Source of the DNA: JAEZBP01 sp963832725
Lineage (GTDB): Bacteria > Myxococcota_A > Polyangia > Polyangiales > Sandaracinaceae
Direction: 5' to 3'
DNA: 64,000 bases
NCBI GenBank assembly: GCA_963832725.1
Contig: CAWHVG010000001.1
Span: forward strand, 496,001-560,000
Each line of letters opens with the position of its first letter. The first letter of the stretch is position 1. The position numbers were made by a program, and so were the translations under genes. Positions 12,247 to 21,522 of this stretch are shown in pieces. The notes under the pieces were generated by a model. The model did not search any database and was not told the DNA's origin. It saw only the letters and a program-made list of their open reading frames with translations.

Positions 12247-12552
12247 CTACGCAGCCCGCTCGCGACGACGTCGGCCCTCGAGGGCCTCGAGAAAGCTGTC
12301 GAGCTCCCGGAGGAGCGCGTTGTAGCGTCCGTAGGGGTCGTCGACGCCGTCCTCCGAGAGCCGCCGGTAGAGCGCGAGCTCGGGGTCGTCGGGGAGCGCG
12401 TCTGGCACCTCGAGGCCTAGCGCGCGCAGTCGCGCCGGCGCGACCGCCACTGCGAGCGCTTCGGAGGTCCAGCGTCCGGCGCGCGCATCGTCTAGGCCGC
12501 GCCGAACCCAGTCGGCGCCAGGGAGCCCGGTGAGCGGATCGGGCTCAGTCAT
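12247..12552 (-). CDS. Small acidic protein coupled to a nucleotidyltransferase
   Basis: About 101 residues, MTEPDPLTGLPGADWVRRGL at the start and a basic tail RRRRERAA. The middle (LPDDPELALYRRLSEDGVDD) is helical and acidic. I do not recognise a family. Its ATG overlaps the stop of the upstream nucleotidyltransferase gene in ATGACTGA, an 8-base overlap that implies translational coupling. Proteins of this size next to DUF6036-type nucleotidyltransferases are usually uncharacterised; a role as partner or antitoxin/toxin is only inferred from the arrangement. Confidence 0.7.
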   Translation of the reverse strand: MTEPDPLTGLPGADWVRRGLDDARAGRWTSEALAVAVAPARLRALGLEVPDALPDDPELALYRRLSEDGVDDPYGRYNALLRELDSFLEALEGRRRRERAA

Positions 12553-13111
12553 CGTCGTCTCCGAGGAAGGCACGCGCGCGACGCCGGAATGCGTCCGCGT
12601 CCAACGCGGGATAGCGAACCAGCCAATCGTCAATCTCGTCGAGCGCTCTCCCGAGCTCCTCTTTCGATACCAGCCCGCGCTCGATCATCGCCTCGGCGTC
12701 GGCGAGGTCTCGCCCGTGACCGCGGGCGATCTTCGACAGCGCTTGCGCACGGTAGTCGAAGTGCCGAAACTCGATCTGCCCGAAGCTCGCGATGAAAGAG
12801 CTGCGCCCGGCCCAATCGGTCGGCGCGGGGAGAAACTGATCGGGTGAGGCGAGCTCCACGTTGATGTCGAGCTCGTTCTTGAGGGTCGCGATCGCCTCGA
12901 ACGCGCCGGGTGGCTCCGGTTCCAGCTTGATGTCGACGTCGACGGTGCTGGACCGCCACCCGTGCAAGACCGCGGTCGCCCCACCCGTCAGGTAGACGCG
13001 GCCCGGCCCGCGAACCCGGCGGCCCAGCTCGCGCATGAAGCGCTGGAGGCGCTCGGCGTCGACCGGTGCGCGCACGGCTTCGAGCGTAGCCGCCTTCGTG
13101 GAATCTCGCAT
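12545..13111 (-). CDS. DUF6036-like nucleotidyltransferase
   Basis: About 188 residues with a minimal nucleotidyltransferase core: RVYLTGGATAVLHGWRSSTV then DVDIKLEPEP, i.e. the GG strand-turn followed by a D-x-D pair that would bind metal. A downstream FRHFDYRAQALSKIARGHGRD stretch is typical of the DUF6036/AbiEii-like group. I chose the ATG at 13111 (MRDSTKAATLEAVRAP); longer forms add low-complexity residues. Such proteins often act as the nucleotidyltransferase half of toxin-antitoxin-like pairs. The next gene overlaps it by 8 bases and is the obvious partner. Family placement is by motif; target unknown. Confidence 0.75.
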   Translation of the reverse strand: MRDSTKAATLEAVRAPVDAERLQRFMRELGRRVRGPGRVYLTGGATAVLHGWRSSTVDVDIKLEPEPPGAFEAIATLKNELDINVELASPDQFLPAPTDWAGRSSFIASFGQIEFRHFDYRAQALSKIARGHGRDLADAEAMIERGLVSKEELGRALDEIDDWLVRYPALDADAFRRRARAFLGDDDD

Positions 13112-13255
13112 CCCCCCACACGCGCCCACTCGGACGGCGCCACGCCATGCCACTCCGAGGGCGCGGACCGCACGGGACTGACTGGCCTCCCGAAGGGCGG
13201 TCGCCTCGCGCATGACGTCGTCGCCATCCGCCGGGGTGGCTCCGACCCCGTTCGT

Positions 13256-13345
13256 TCACGGTCGGATCACCACCGTGTACGTTTGCGTCGCCCCCGAGTC
13301 GGTCGTCACGACCGCCTCGACCGAGTGCTGCCCCCGCACCGACGT
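13256..13345 (-). pseudogene. Remnant of a cadherin-like beta-sandwich domain
   Basis: Directly after the permease/binding-protein stop, the minus strand encodes IDVTSVRGQHSVEAVVTT, then DSGATQTYTVVIRP and a stop. This matches the last strands of cadherin-like or Ig-like repeats found at the ends of surface proteins (the N-T-x-x-V-x-V-x-x-x-D-G-x-x-x-T-Y-x-V pattern). Only about 30 residues remain, with no start of their own, so this looks like the tail of a gene lost by rearrangement. Reading one base less at the adjacent GATC (13362) would instead fuse it to the transporter; I think that is less likely. Confidence 0.4.
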
Positions 13346-13349
13346 CACA

Positions 13350-14874
13350 TCAATGGCGATCATCCAGCCAGCGGCGCGCGACTCGATCCGGGGAGCTCCC
13401 CTCCACATCCACGGCGCGGTTCATCGCGCGCATGGCGTCGTCGTCGATGGCGCCTTCGAGGCGGCGTAGCGCCTCGATCACCCGCGCTTCGCGCGCGGCG
13501 AAGGCACGGCTGGCCAGGACGACGGCGTCGTAGGGTGGGATGGCGCCGCCATCGTCGCGCAGGACGCGAAGGTGGTAGGCGGCGATGCGGCCGTCGGTGG
13601 TGTAGGCGCCGATGACGTCGACCTCGCCGCTCGAGAGCGCTTCGTAGAGGAGCGTGGGATCCATGGTCCGCCGCTCGCGAAAGGAGAGGTCGTAGCGATC
13701 GACCAGGCTGCGCCATTCGCCACGGCGGAAGAGCTCGTAGTCGCCGGCCATCACGAGGCTCGGCGCCCGCGCGCTCAATGCGGAGATGGTGTCGACGGCG
13801 GGGCCGCCCGCCGAGGGAGCGCGCACCGCCAGGGCGTAGGCGTTCTCGAATCCGAGCCGCGCCACGAGGACGACGCCCTGCTCTGCCAACCACGCGTCGA
13901 CGGCGGCGTTCAGCGCCCGCCGGTCCGGGGGCGGCTCGTCGTGGCCCATCATCGAGGTCCACACGGTCCCGGTGTACTCGACGTAGAGGTCGAGGTCGCC
14001 TGCCTCGAGGGCGTCGAACGCGACGTTCGATCCCAGCGAGCGCAAGACCCGCGCTTCGCCGCCGTGCGCCCGCTCGACTTCGTCCTTCAGAATGGCCGCC
14101 AGGACGTACTGTTCGGTGAAGGGCTTGGCCCCGATGCGAATCTCGGGCTCGCTCGCGCTCGCGGAAAAGAGTGGAGCGATCGCGGCGTAGAGACACAGCG
14201 CGCCAAGAACGATTGACGCGGGCACGAAGAGCGCTCGCCGCCGCTCGCGCGCGCCGCGCTCGGCCAGGCGGATGATGCCGTCGAGAGAGAGCGCCAGCAC
14301 GGCCGCGGCAAAGCAACCGATCAGCACGGCGCCGTCGTCGCGGGTCTGCAGACCGGCGAAGATGAGGTTGCCCAGGCTCGACGCGCCGACCGGCGTGGCC
14401 AGGGTGGCCATCCCGACGGTCCACACGGTCGCCGTCCGCAGCCCGGCCACGATCACCGGCATCGCCAGCGGGAGCTCGACCTGACGAAGCATCTGCCCAT
14501 CGGTCATGCCCACGCCGAGGGCCGCTTCCCGCACGGCCGGGTCGACCTCGCGCAGGCCGACCACGGTGTTTCGCAAGAGCGGCAGGAGGCTGTAGAGGGT
14601 CAGCCCCAGCACGGCGGGCAGCGCGCCGATGCTCGGCACGTCCAGGCCCCACGCCGCGAGCGCCGCCAAGGCAGGCACCATCACCGCCAAGAGCGCCAGG
14701 CCGGGGATGGTCTGGATGACGCTGGCCACGCCGAGGACGGCGCGCTCCAGCAGCGGCCGGCGCGAGGCGGCGATGCCGAGCGGCAGGCTGATGGCCGCGC
14801 CCAGCATCAGCGCCCACAGGCTGAGCCGAAGGTGCGCGAGGGCGAGCGAGACGACATGGCCGAGAATCGGTCAC
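13350..14874 (-). CDS. Osmoprotectant-type ABC permease fused to its substrate-binding protein
   Basis: About 507 residues combining a permease (about 1-215) with a glycine betaine/choline-type binding domain (about 235-507). The permease carries the EAA loop (VDPAVREAALGVGMTDGQML) and the VGASSLGNLIFAGLQTRDDG signature of OpuBB/ProW-like proteins. The binding domain opens RIGAKPFTEQYVLAAIL and contains DLYVEYTGT, both hallmarks of the OpuBC family. Start: GTG at 14874. The frame breaks at 14867 (GATTC); restoring GATC gives MTDLGHVVSLALAHLRLSL, a normal permease N-terminus, and 508 codons. Such fusions are known for this importer class. The gene is the last of a dehydrogenase-ATPase-permease operon. 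Confidence 0.85.
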
Positions 14875-15001
14875 GGCACGTCCCGCGTCACGCCGACCGA
14901 AGGGCGCTCCTCTCGCGCGGCGCCCGAGCGCGAGCCGCGGTCGAACACGTCGGCCGAACGCTGCGAGCCCCGCTCCACGTGCCTTCGCGGCCTGCCGCGG
15001 G

Positions 15002-15776
15002 TCACGGGGCCTCGTCGAGCGCGTCGAGGAGCGCGCGCTGCCGCCGCGGGCTCTGCACCAGGCGCGCCACGTAGTCGTCGGCCGGCGCGCGAAAGAGCGC
15101 GGACGGGCGGTCGATCTGCAGGAGGCGGCCGTCCCGCATGACGGCGATGCGGTCGGCCACCAGGGCGGCCTCGACCAGGTCGTGGGTGACGAAGAGGCCC
15201 GTCAGAATCGAAGCGCTCGCGCAGCGCGCGGAGCTCGTCCTGGAGCTGCTCGCGGGTGATGGGATCGAGCGCGCCGAAGGGCTCGTCGAAGAGGACCACC
15301 TCGGGCTCGGCCGCGAGCGCGCGTGCCACGCCGACGCGCTGGCGCTGGCCGCCGCTGAGCGCGGCCGGCATCCGCGCGCCGTAGACGTCCAAAGGAAGCT
15401 CCACCATGGCCAAGAGCGCCTCGACCCGTTCGCGCACCCGCGCCCCGTCCCAGCCGAGCAGACGCGGCGTGACGGCGACGTTGGACGCGACGTCGAGGTG
15501 CGGGAAGAGGCCGACGCCCTGAAAGCAGTAGCCGATGCGACGCCGCAGGAGATGGGGCGCGAGCGCGCGCACGTCCTCGCCGCCGACCCGCACCACCCCT
15601 TCGCTCGGCGTGATGAGGCGGTTCACCGTCTTGAGCGTCGTGGTCTTGCCGCTGCCCGATCCGCCGACGAGGGCGACCAGCTCGCCTTTCGCGACCGAGA
15701 GCGAGACGCCGTCGACCGCCTTCACCTCGCCGAAGCGCACGCACACGCCCTCGAGGGCGATGGCGGGCTCAGGCAT
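15002..15776 (-). CDS. ABC transporter ATPase, OpuBA/ProV class
   Basis: About 257 residues. Walker A is GGSGSGKTTTLKTVNRLI, the signature is LSGGQRQRVGVARAL, and Walker B is EVVLFDEPFGALD. The VNRLI after Walker A is characteristic of quaternary-amine importers. The frame breaks near 15206 (GATTC on the minus strand); with GATC the protein continues FDLTGLFVTHDLVEAALVAD and RIAVMRDGRLLQIDRPS, giving the switch histidine and a normal C-terminus ending at 15002. Length then is 258 codons. Its ATG overlaps the stop of the upstream dehydrogenase by 8 bases (ATGCCTGA), so they are one operon. There is no C-terminal CBS pair. Confidence 0.88.
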
Positions 15777-16722
15777 CGGGGACGAGCTGCACCTTGGCCA
15801 CGCCGGGCTCGGCTGCTCGCTCGAGCGCCCGCACGCCGTCCGAGAGCGGGTAGCTCGCCTCGATGAGCGGTGAGGGATCGATGCGCGAGGAGGCCAGCGC
15901 GCGGAGCGCCGGCGGGAAGGGTCCGCAGCGCGAGCCGACCAGGGTGATCTCGTCGATGACCAGCGGCGCGGTGTCGAGCTCGAGGGCGCCGTGGAAGGTG
16001 CTCTTGAGGACCATGGTGCCGCGGGGCCGGAGCAGCCCGCGCGCCGCCTCGAACCCGCTCGGCGAGCCGGTCGCCTCGACCACGATGTCGAACTCGCCGT
16101 CGATCGCGTCGCCGTGGATGACCGTCCGGCTCACGTGCGGCGCGATGCGCGCGAGCTTGTCCGCGTGCTTGCCGATCACGGTCAGCTCGGCGCCCGTCTG
16201 CGCGAGCACCAGCGCCACCAGCGTGCCGAGCTTCCCGTCGCCCAGCACCGCCACCCGCGCGTTCGGCGGCACCGCGATCTGTTCCAGGATCTCGAACGCC
16301 GCCGCGAGCGGCTCGGTGAACACGGCCAGCTCGTCCGAGAGCCCCTCCGGCACCGCGTGCAGGTTCGCCAGCGGCAGCGTGAGCTCCTCGGCGAAGCAGC
16401 CATCCTTGCCCAGGATGCCGAGCACGGTCCGCGTGGCGCAGTGGCGGGAGAGGCCGGCCAGGCAGCGCGCGCAGTGGCCGCAGCCGAGGTTGATCTCACC
16501 CGTGACGCGGCGGCCGATCCAGCTCGCGTCGGGGCTCTCGATCACCTCGCCGACGAGCTCGTGGCCGAGCGTGCCCGAGAAGCGCATGTAGCCGCGGCAG
16601 ATCTCGAGGTCGGTGGAGCAGATGCCGGCGCGCCGCACGCGGATCCGCGCCTCGCCGGGCGCCGGCGCAGGCGGCTCGATGTCGACGACGCGGGGTGTCC
16701 CGTCGAAGCGCAGGGCTCTCAT
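15769..16722 (-). CDS. Zinc-dependent alcohol/polyol dehydrogenase (MDR family)
   Basis: About 317 residues. Catalytic zinc ligands are visible as GICSTDLEICRGY and GHELVGEV, and structural-zinc cysteines as CGHCARCLAGLSRHC. The cofactor fold is RVAVLGDGKLGTLVALVLAQ. Later VEATGSPSGFEAARGLLRPRG and GSRCGPF match threonine/alcohol dehydrogenase-like MDR enzymes. Start ATG at 16722 (MRALRFDGTPRVVDIEPP) is the family N-terminus. It is the first gene of a three-gene operon with a quaternary-amine-type importer, so oxidation of an imported alcohol such as choline or a polyol is a possible role; choline dehydrogenation by an MDR enzyme would be unusual, so the substrate stays open. Confidence 0.85.
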   Translation of the reverse strand: MRALRFDGTPRVVDIEPPAPAPGEARIRVRRAGICSTDLEICRGYMRFSGTLGHELVGEVIESPDASWIGRRVTGEINLGCGHCARCLAGLSRHCATRTVLGILGKDGCFAEELTLPLANLHAVPEGLSDELAVFTEPLAAAFEILEQIAVPPNARVAVLGDGKLGTLVALVLAQTGAELTVIGKHADKLARIAPHVSRTVIHGDAIDGEFDIVVEATGSPSGFEAARGLLRPRGTMVLKSTFHGALELDTAPLVIDEITLVGSRCGPFPPALRALASSRIDPSPLIEASYPLSDGVRALERAAEPGVAKVQLVPDA

Positions 16723-16809
16723 GGCCGTGGAGGGTAGCAGCCGCCGGCGCGAGCCGGTCGCGGGGGCGTTCTCGGCGCGACCACCCACGTCCAGGAACCC
16801 GAAGAGCGC

Positions 16810-19382
16810 CTACGGGTCCGGGCGCTCGCGCGGCAGCACGACCTCGAACGTGGCCCCCTCGCCGCGCACGCTCCGCACGCGGAGCTCTCCGCCGTGCGCG
16901 TCCACGATGCCTTTGGCGATCGCCAGCCCGAGCCCCGCGCCACCGCCTCCCCCGTGCTCCGCCTGCCAGAAGCGGTCGAAGAGGTGCGGGAGCTCCTCCG
17001 CCGGGATGCCGGGACCGTCGTCCGAGATGGCGATCCGAGATCTCGCGCGCGTCCGCCTCCACCACCGCGCGCACCGAGCCGCCTTCGGACACGAACTTGA
17101 GCGCGTTGCCCAGCAGGTTGCCGAGCACCTGCCGCATTGCATCCGCGTCGACGCGCACGTCCGGCAGCCCGGCCGCGCACGAGAGCTGCATCCGCACCGA
17201 CTTCACGTCGGCGAGCGGCCGGAGCAACGCCACGCTCTCACTCACCAGCTCACCCGGATCGAGCCAGGCCCGCTCCAGCGAGAGCCGCCCCGCCTCGATC
17301 CGCGTGATGTCCAGCAGCCCGTGGACGAAGCGCTTCATCTGCGCGGCCGCGCGCTCGATCAGCTCGAACACGGGATCCTCGGCCCGGGCCCGGTCGCGCA
17401 CCTCGAGCGCGTTGAGGATGACCTGCAAGGGATTGCGCAGATCGTGCGAGACGGCAGCCACCATGTCGTCGCGGGCCCCGATGGCGTTCTGGGCCTCGCG
17501 GTAGAGGCGCGCGTTGTCGACCAAGAGCGCCGTCCGGCTCGCCAGCTCGTTCGCCAGCACGCGATCGTCCTCGCCGTAGCGGCGGCCCGAGTCGTCGGTG
17601 GTGGCGAAGGCCAGCGCACCGATCGTCCGACCGCGCGCCGCCAGCGGCACGATGAGGATTCGAGCGGGGCGCGAGCTGGCGGAGCACCCTCGCGTGCGCC
17701 TCGTCCTGCGTCGAGTCGACGTACGACGCGTCGGAGATCTCGGGCAACACCACCGGCTCGCCCGTGCGGATGACCAAGCCTGCACCGAAAGCGTCCGTGA
17801 TGCGGGGCGGGCCGACGTCGACGAGCCGCGCCACCAGCGGGCGCTTGTCCGGGTCGCGGTGCGCGAGCCCGACGCGGCGGACGGAGCCTTCCGCGTCGTC
17901 GTAGGCGTAGGTGACGCAGTAGTCGGCCATGTCCTCGACGGCCACCTCGGCGAGCGCCGTGAGCGCCGCGTCGTCGTCGAGGGCCGAGGCCATGGCGTCG
18001 GTCGCGTCGGCGAGCACCTTCAGACGTCGGGCCGCGCGCTCCGCCTCGAAACGCGCGCGCTCGGCCTCCGCGAAGAGCCGCGCGTTGTCCACCGCCAGCG
18101 CCGCACGCGCGGCCAGATTGCGGGCCAGCTCCAGGTCGTCCTCGTCGTAGTCGCGCCCAGACTCGTCGGTGACGAGGGTGATGGCGCCGAGCACCCGACC
18201 GCGGGCCTCCAGCGGGACCACGATCGCCGAGCGGGGCAGCAGCGTGGAGATGGTCTCGAGGTGCTCGCTCGAGTGGGCGGCGCGCGCCAGGTGCTCGGGC
18301 GAGACGCGCCTCTCGAGGAGCGCGCGGCGCTCGCGAATGGCCACCGGCGGGCCGATCGGCGCGTCGGCAGGAGTGGGCCAGCGCTCTTCGTAGGCGCGCG
18401 CCATCGCGCCCTTCACCGGATCGACGTGGGTCACTTCGACCAAGCGCAGCTCGCCCGCGTCGTCCAAGAGGTGCACGACGCAGAGGTCGGCGAGGCGCGG
18501 GACGGCGAGGCGCGCGGTCTTGCGCAAGGTCTCCTGAGGGTCGAGCGTGACCGCCAGGAGCGCCGACGCGTCGGCGAGCAGGCGCCGGCGATCTTCGAGC
18601 CGCCGCCGCTCGGTGACGTCGCTCGCGACGCCGACCATCCGGGAGGGATCGTCGGGAACGACCCGCCCGCGGGACTCCAACCAGAGCACGCTCCCGTCTT
18701 CGCGCAGCGCGCGGTACTCCGCGTGGAGCTCTTCGTCCGGCGCGCGGGCGGCCCGCTCGAGCGCCTCGTGGACCCGAGCTCGGTCGTCGGGGTGGATGTG
18801 CGCCTCGAACGCCTCCAGGCTCCCGGCGAGGCTCCCCGCCTCCGTGCCGAGCATCCCCGCGAGCTCGGGCGACCACACCACCTCGCCCTCGCGCATCCGC
18901 CATTGCCAGGCGCCCATGCGCCCGACCGCGTGCGCCAGGTGCAAGAGCCCCTCGCTCTCGCGCACGCGGAGCTCGGCCTCCTTGCGGGCCGTGATGTCGA
19001 AGACGGTCCCGACCCAGCCCATCGGCTCGCCACCCTCGCCGGTCAGGGGCGCCGTCAGGACCAGTACATCGAAGCGCTCGCCGCTTCGCCGGCAGAAGCG
19101 GAGCTCGAAGCCCTCGCGCGGTGCCTCCCCGCGCAGCGTGGCCGCGAACGCCTCCTCGATGCGCGCGCGGTCCTCCGGCGGCCAGTAGAGGAAGGGCGGA
19201 GCGGCGCCGACGAGCTCCTCGCGGGAGAACCCCACCAGCTCGGCGAAGGCGCGATTGACGTAGGCCTGCACCCCGTCGAGACCGACCACGGTGAGGCCGG
19301 CCAGCATCGACTCGTCGACGGCGCGCCAGAACGCGATCTCTCGGCTCCTCGCCTCGGCGCCGTCGCGTTGGTCGGGGTCCAT
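16810..19382 (-). CDS. Soluble PAS-PAS-GAF-GAF sensor histidine kinase
   Basis: About 856 residues, no membrane segment. Two PAS domains (about 15-265; VNRAFAELVGFSREEL and the PAC-like GTVFDITARKEAELR) are followed by two GAF domains (about 280-450, RSAIVVPLEARGRVLGAITL; about 460-610, IVPLAARGRTIGAL). Then comes HisKA with VSHDLRNPLQVI (phospho-acceptor His) and an ATPase domain with GNLLGNALKF (N box), DDGPGIP (G1) and GAGLGLAIAKGIVDAHGG (G2). Two frame breaks, near 17654 (GAATC, repaired to PRSILIVPL as in the first GAF) and near 17040 (GATCTCGG, repaired to EIRIAISDDGPG), bring it to 857 codons. No response regulator is adjacent, so it is an orphan kinase; the signals are probably small molecules or redox. 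Confidence 0.9.
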
Positions 19383-19574
19383 CCAAGGCGGGACGATACA
19401 CGAAGTCCGGGCTCGTCGATGCCCCTAGGAGAAGGGCCCGGGTCACCGACGCCGCGCCCCTGCGCGCAGCGGGGCGTGGAGGCACCGAGCCCGATGGAAC
19501 GCGGAGCGCGACGGCCGTGTGCTCGGACCGACGCGCCCGTGCTTCCGCACGTTGCGAGGAGGCGGACGGAACGA

Positions 19575-19607
19575 ATCGAGGCCACCGTGCAGCACGGCGG
19601 CCTCGAT
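19575..19607 (-). terminator. Hairpin after the repeat-peptide gene
   Basis: An almost perfect inverted repeat, ATCGAGGCC..CCGTGC against GCACGG..GGCCTCGAT with a two-base loop and one mismatch, begins 22 bases beyond the stop at 19629. Only scattered Ts follow on the minus strand, so it is either a weak intrinsic terminator or a transcript-end stabiliser. The rest of 19383-19574 shows nothing I can name. Confidence 0.55.
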
Positions 19608-19628
19608 GAAGAACGAAGGGCTAGCGCT

Positions 19629-19961
19629 TCAGCAGCTGCGGCCGCGGCCCGCGGGATCCGAGTTCGGGCCCGCGTCGCTGTCGCTGCACTGGCGGTGGCC
19701 GTGACCGCCACGGTCCGCGTTGGGGCCGCTGTCGCTGTCGGTGTGGCCGGTGCTGCCACGGCCGGCGGCGTCGGCGTTCGGGCCGGAGTCACTGTCGGTC
19801 TGCGCCTTCGCGCGGCTCGGGGCGTTGGCGGCGCCGAGGGTGGTCAAGGCGGCAGCGCCGAGCACGCCGGCACCGATCACGCCCAATGTCGAGCGACGGC
19901 CCAACTTGCGCTCGGTGAGGATCTCGTCGTTCTCCAGACTCTTCTTCTTGTCGTCGCTCAT
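19629..19961 (-). CDS. Secreted peptide with three 19-residue Asp/Gly repeats
   Basis: About 110 residues from the ATG at 19961 (RBS-like GGGAGAG just upstream). A charged N-terminus holding KKKSLENDEILTERKLGRRS is followed by a hydrophobic stretch LGVIGAGVLGAAALTTLGAA, so a Tat-like signal is likely. The C-terminal half is three tandem copies of a 19-residue unit with consensus (S/T)DS-D-(S/A)-G-P-N-(A/S)-D-x-x-G-(R/H)-G, the last ending in cysteine. The DxDxGxNxD spacing resembles calcium loops of the thrombospondin type-3 or dockerin kind. Similar Asp/Gly repeat tails are known to me only as unannotated myxobacterial proteins. A calcium-binding or a precursor-peptide role are both guesses. 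It is a single gene between a kinase and an M16 pair. Confidence 0.75.
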   Translation of the reverse strand: MSDDKKKSLENDEILTERKLGRRSTLGVIGAGVLGAAALTTLGAANAPSRAKAQTDSDSGPNADAAGRGSTGHTDSDSGPNADRGGHGHRQCSDSDAGPNSDPAGRGRSC

Positions 19962-20049
19962 CTGCTCTCCCTCTTTTGTCCGTAGACGGGGAAGAGAATG
20001 CACAGCTTTCCAGCCGCTGTCGCTAGAAAACGGTACACGAGAACGGCTC

Positions 20050-21522
20050 TCATTCGCTGCGGCCACGGGGCGGCAGGATGACCTCCACCCTGCCCCAACC
20101 GCCGAGACCCACTTGGAGACCCAGGTTCATCCAGCCCCCCATGACCACGAGCGGCGCGCGGTCGGGGCGAATCCAGCGGTGCGCCGCGGCATGGAGCTCC
20201 TCCACCGAGAGCGCGTCGATGGCGTCGACGGTGCGGGAGAGCGCTGCCGGCTCACGTCCCGCACGAAAGGCGCCGGAGAGCGCCCGGGCCAGCCCGCGCG
20301 ACGTGTCGAGCTCGGCCAGGCGCGCCTCCCGGGCCAGCGCGCGCGCGCGGCGCAGCTCGGAGCGGCGGATCCCACCGTGCTCGCCGCGCATCCGCTCGAG
20401 CTCGCGCAGCACCGAGCTCACGGCGTCCAGCAGAGTGTCCTGCTCGACCTGGGTCGAGATGGTCAGCTCCCCCTCTCCCACGCTCGCGCGGTAGGCCGCC
20501 GACACGCCGTAGGTCGCGCTCCTCTCCTCGCGCAACGCGAGATTGAGGCGGGAGGTGAACATGCCTCCGAGGAGCCGCTCGAGGACGAGGAACGCCGCGT
20601 GATCCGGATCTCCGAACGCGGGCGCGTGCTCCCTCAGCTCGACCCACCCGCGGGCGCTCTCTTCCCGGACCACGAGCACCCTACGCTCCCGCTCGTCGCG
20701 ATAGTGAGGCGGCTCGATCACCGCCGGCTGCGCCCGCCCCGCCCAATCGCCGAACGCCGCGGAGGCCGCCGCCGACACCTCGTCGGGATCGACCGGACCG
20801 ACCACGATGATCGCCGACTCGTTCGGCGCGAACGTCTGCCGGTAGCGCAGCACGAGGTGCTCGCGGCGCGTCCGCTCCAGCCCCCGCAACCCGCCCGACT
20901 CGGGACGGCTCCGGCGATCGTCCGGCTCGTAGAGCGCGCGGTTCAGCCAGCGCGCCACCCGCTCACCGAACGCCCCGCGCGTCGAGCGCTCCAGCTCCTC
21001 CCGGTCCCGGCGGATCTCCATGAGATCGCCGCGCCGGAACGAGGGCCGGCGGACCACGCGCGACAAGAGCGGCAGGTAGCGGTCGAGGTGCGAGGGCGCG
21101 AAGCGCGCTTCGATGACCGAGCCGCCGGGATCGATCGCGACCCGCGGCGAGAAGCCGTCCGTCGCCAGCACGTCTTCGTCGGAACCGTCCTCCCCTTCGC
21201 TGGCGCGCAGGAGCGTTCTCATCATGAGCTCGGTGAGGCCGCGGTACGCCCGCGCGTCGCGCAAGCCGGCCGCACGGTTCACGAAGACGACGGCGGTGGA
21301 GGGAGTCGGGCGCGGCGCGATCCACACGCTCAGCCCGTTCTCGAGCACCTCGGTCCGCAGCGGCTCGACGCTCGGACGCGGCGCGTCGCCTGCGGGCGGC
21401 AGACGGCCTAGCGCGTTCGCGGGCGTGGCCGCGAGCGGCATCCGCGGCGCCGGCACCGCTTCGTGAAAGCGCGGGTTGCATCCCGCGACGGCCAGCGCCG
21501 CCAAGGGCAAGACGCGCTTCAT
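20050..21522 (-). CDS. M16-family pseudoprotease lipoprotein
   Basis: About 490 residues. MKRVLPLAALAVAGCN is a lipoprotein signal with lipobox AVAGC. The rest is the two-lobed M16 fold: LENGLSVWIAPRPTPSTAVVF at the start, and RGWVELREHAPAFG and LGGMFTSRLNLALREERSATYG, the R/Y pair of the second lobe. At the place of the zinc motif it reads GLTELMMRTLL, so HxxEH is absent and the protein is probably catalytically dead. Its start overlaps the stop of the upstream active M16 gene as ATGA if the C-run there has nine bases. Active/inactive pairs of this sort form heterodimers in other bacteria; an outer-membrane-anchored periplasmic peptidase complex is inferred. Confidence 0.88.
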   Translation of the reverse strand: MKRVLPLAALAVAGCNPRFHEAVPAPRMPLAATPANALGRLPPAGDAPRPSVEPLRTEVLENGLSVWIAPRPTPSTAVVFVNRAAGLRDARAYRGLTELMMRTLLRASEGEDGSDEDVLATDGFSPRVAIDPGGSVIEARFAPSHLDRYLPLLSRVVRRPSFRRGDLMEIRRDREELERSTRGAFGERVARWLNRALYEPDDRRSRPESGGLRGLERTRREHLVLRYRQTFAPNESAIIVVGPVDPDEVSAAASAAFGDWAGRAQPAVIEPPHYRDERERRVLVVREESARGWVELREHAPAFGDPDHAAFLVLERLLGGMFTSRLNLALREERSATYGVSAAYRASVGEGELTISTQVEQDTLLDAVSSVLRELERMRGEHGGIRRSELRRARALAREARLAELDTSRGLARALSGAFRAGREPAALSRTVDAIDALSVEELHAAAHRWIRPDRAPLVVMGGWMNLGLQVGLGGWGRVEVILPPRGRSE

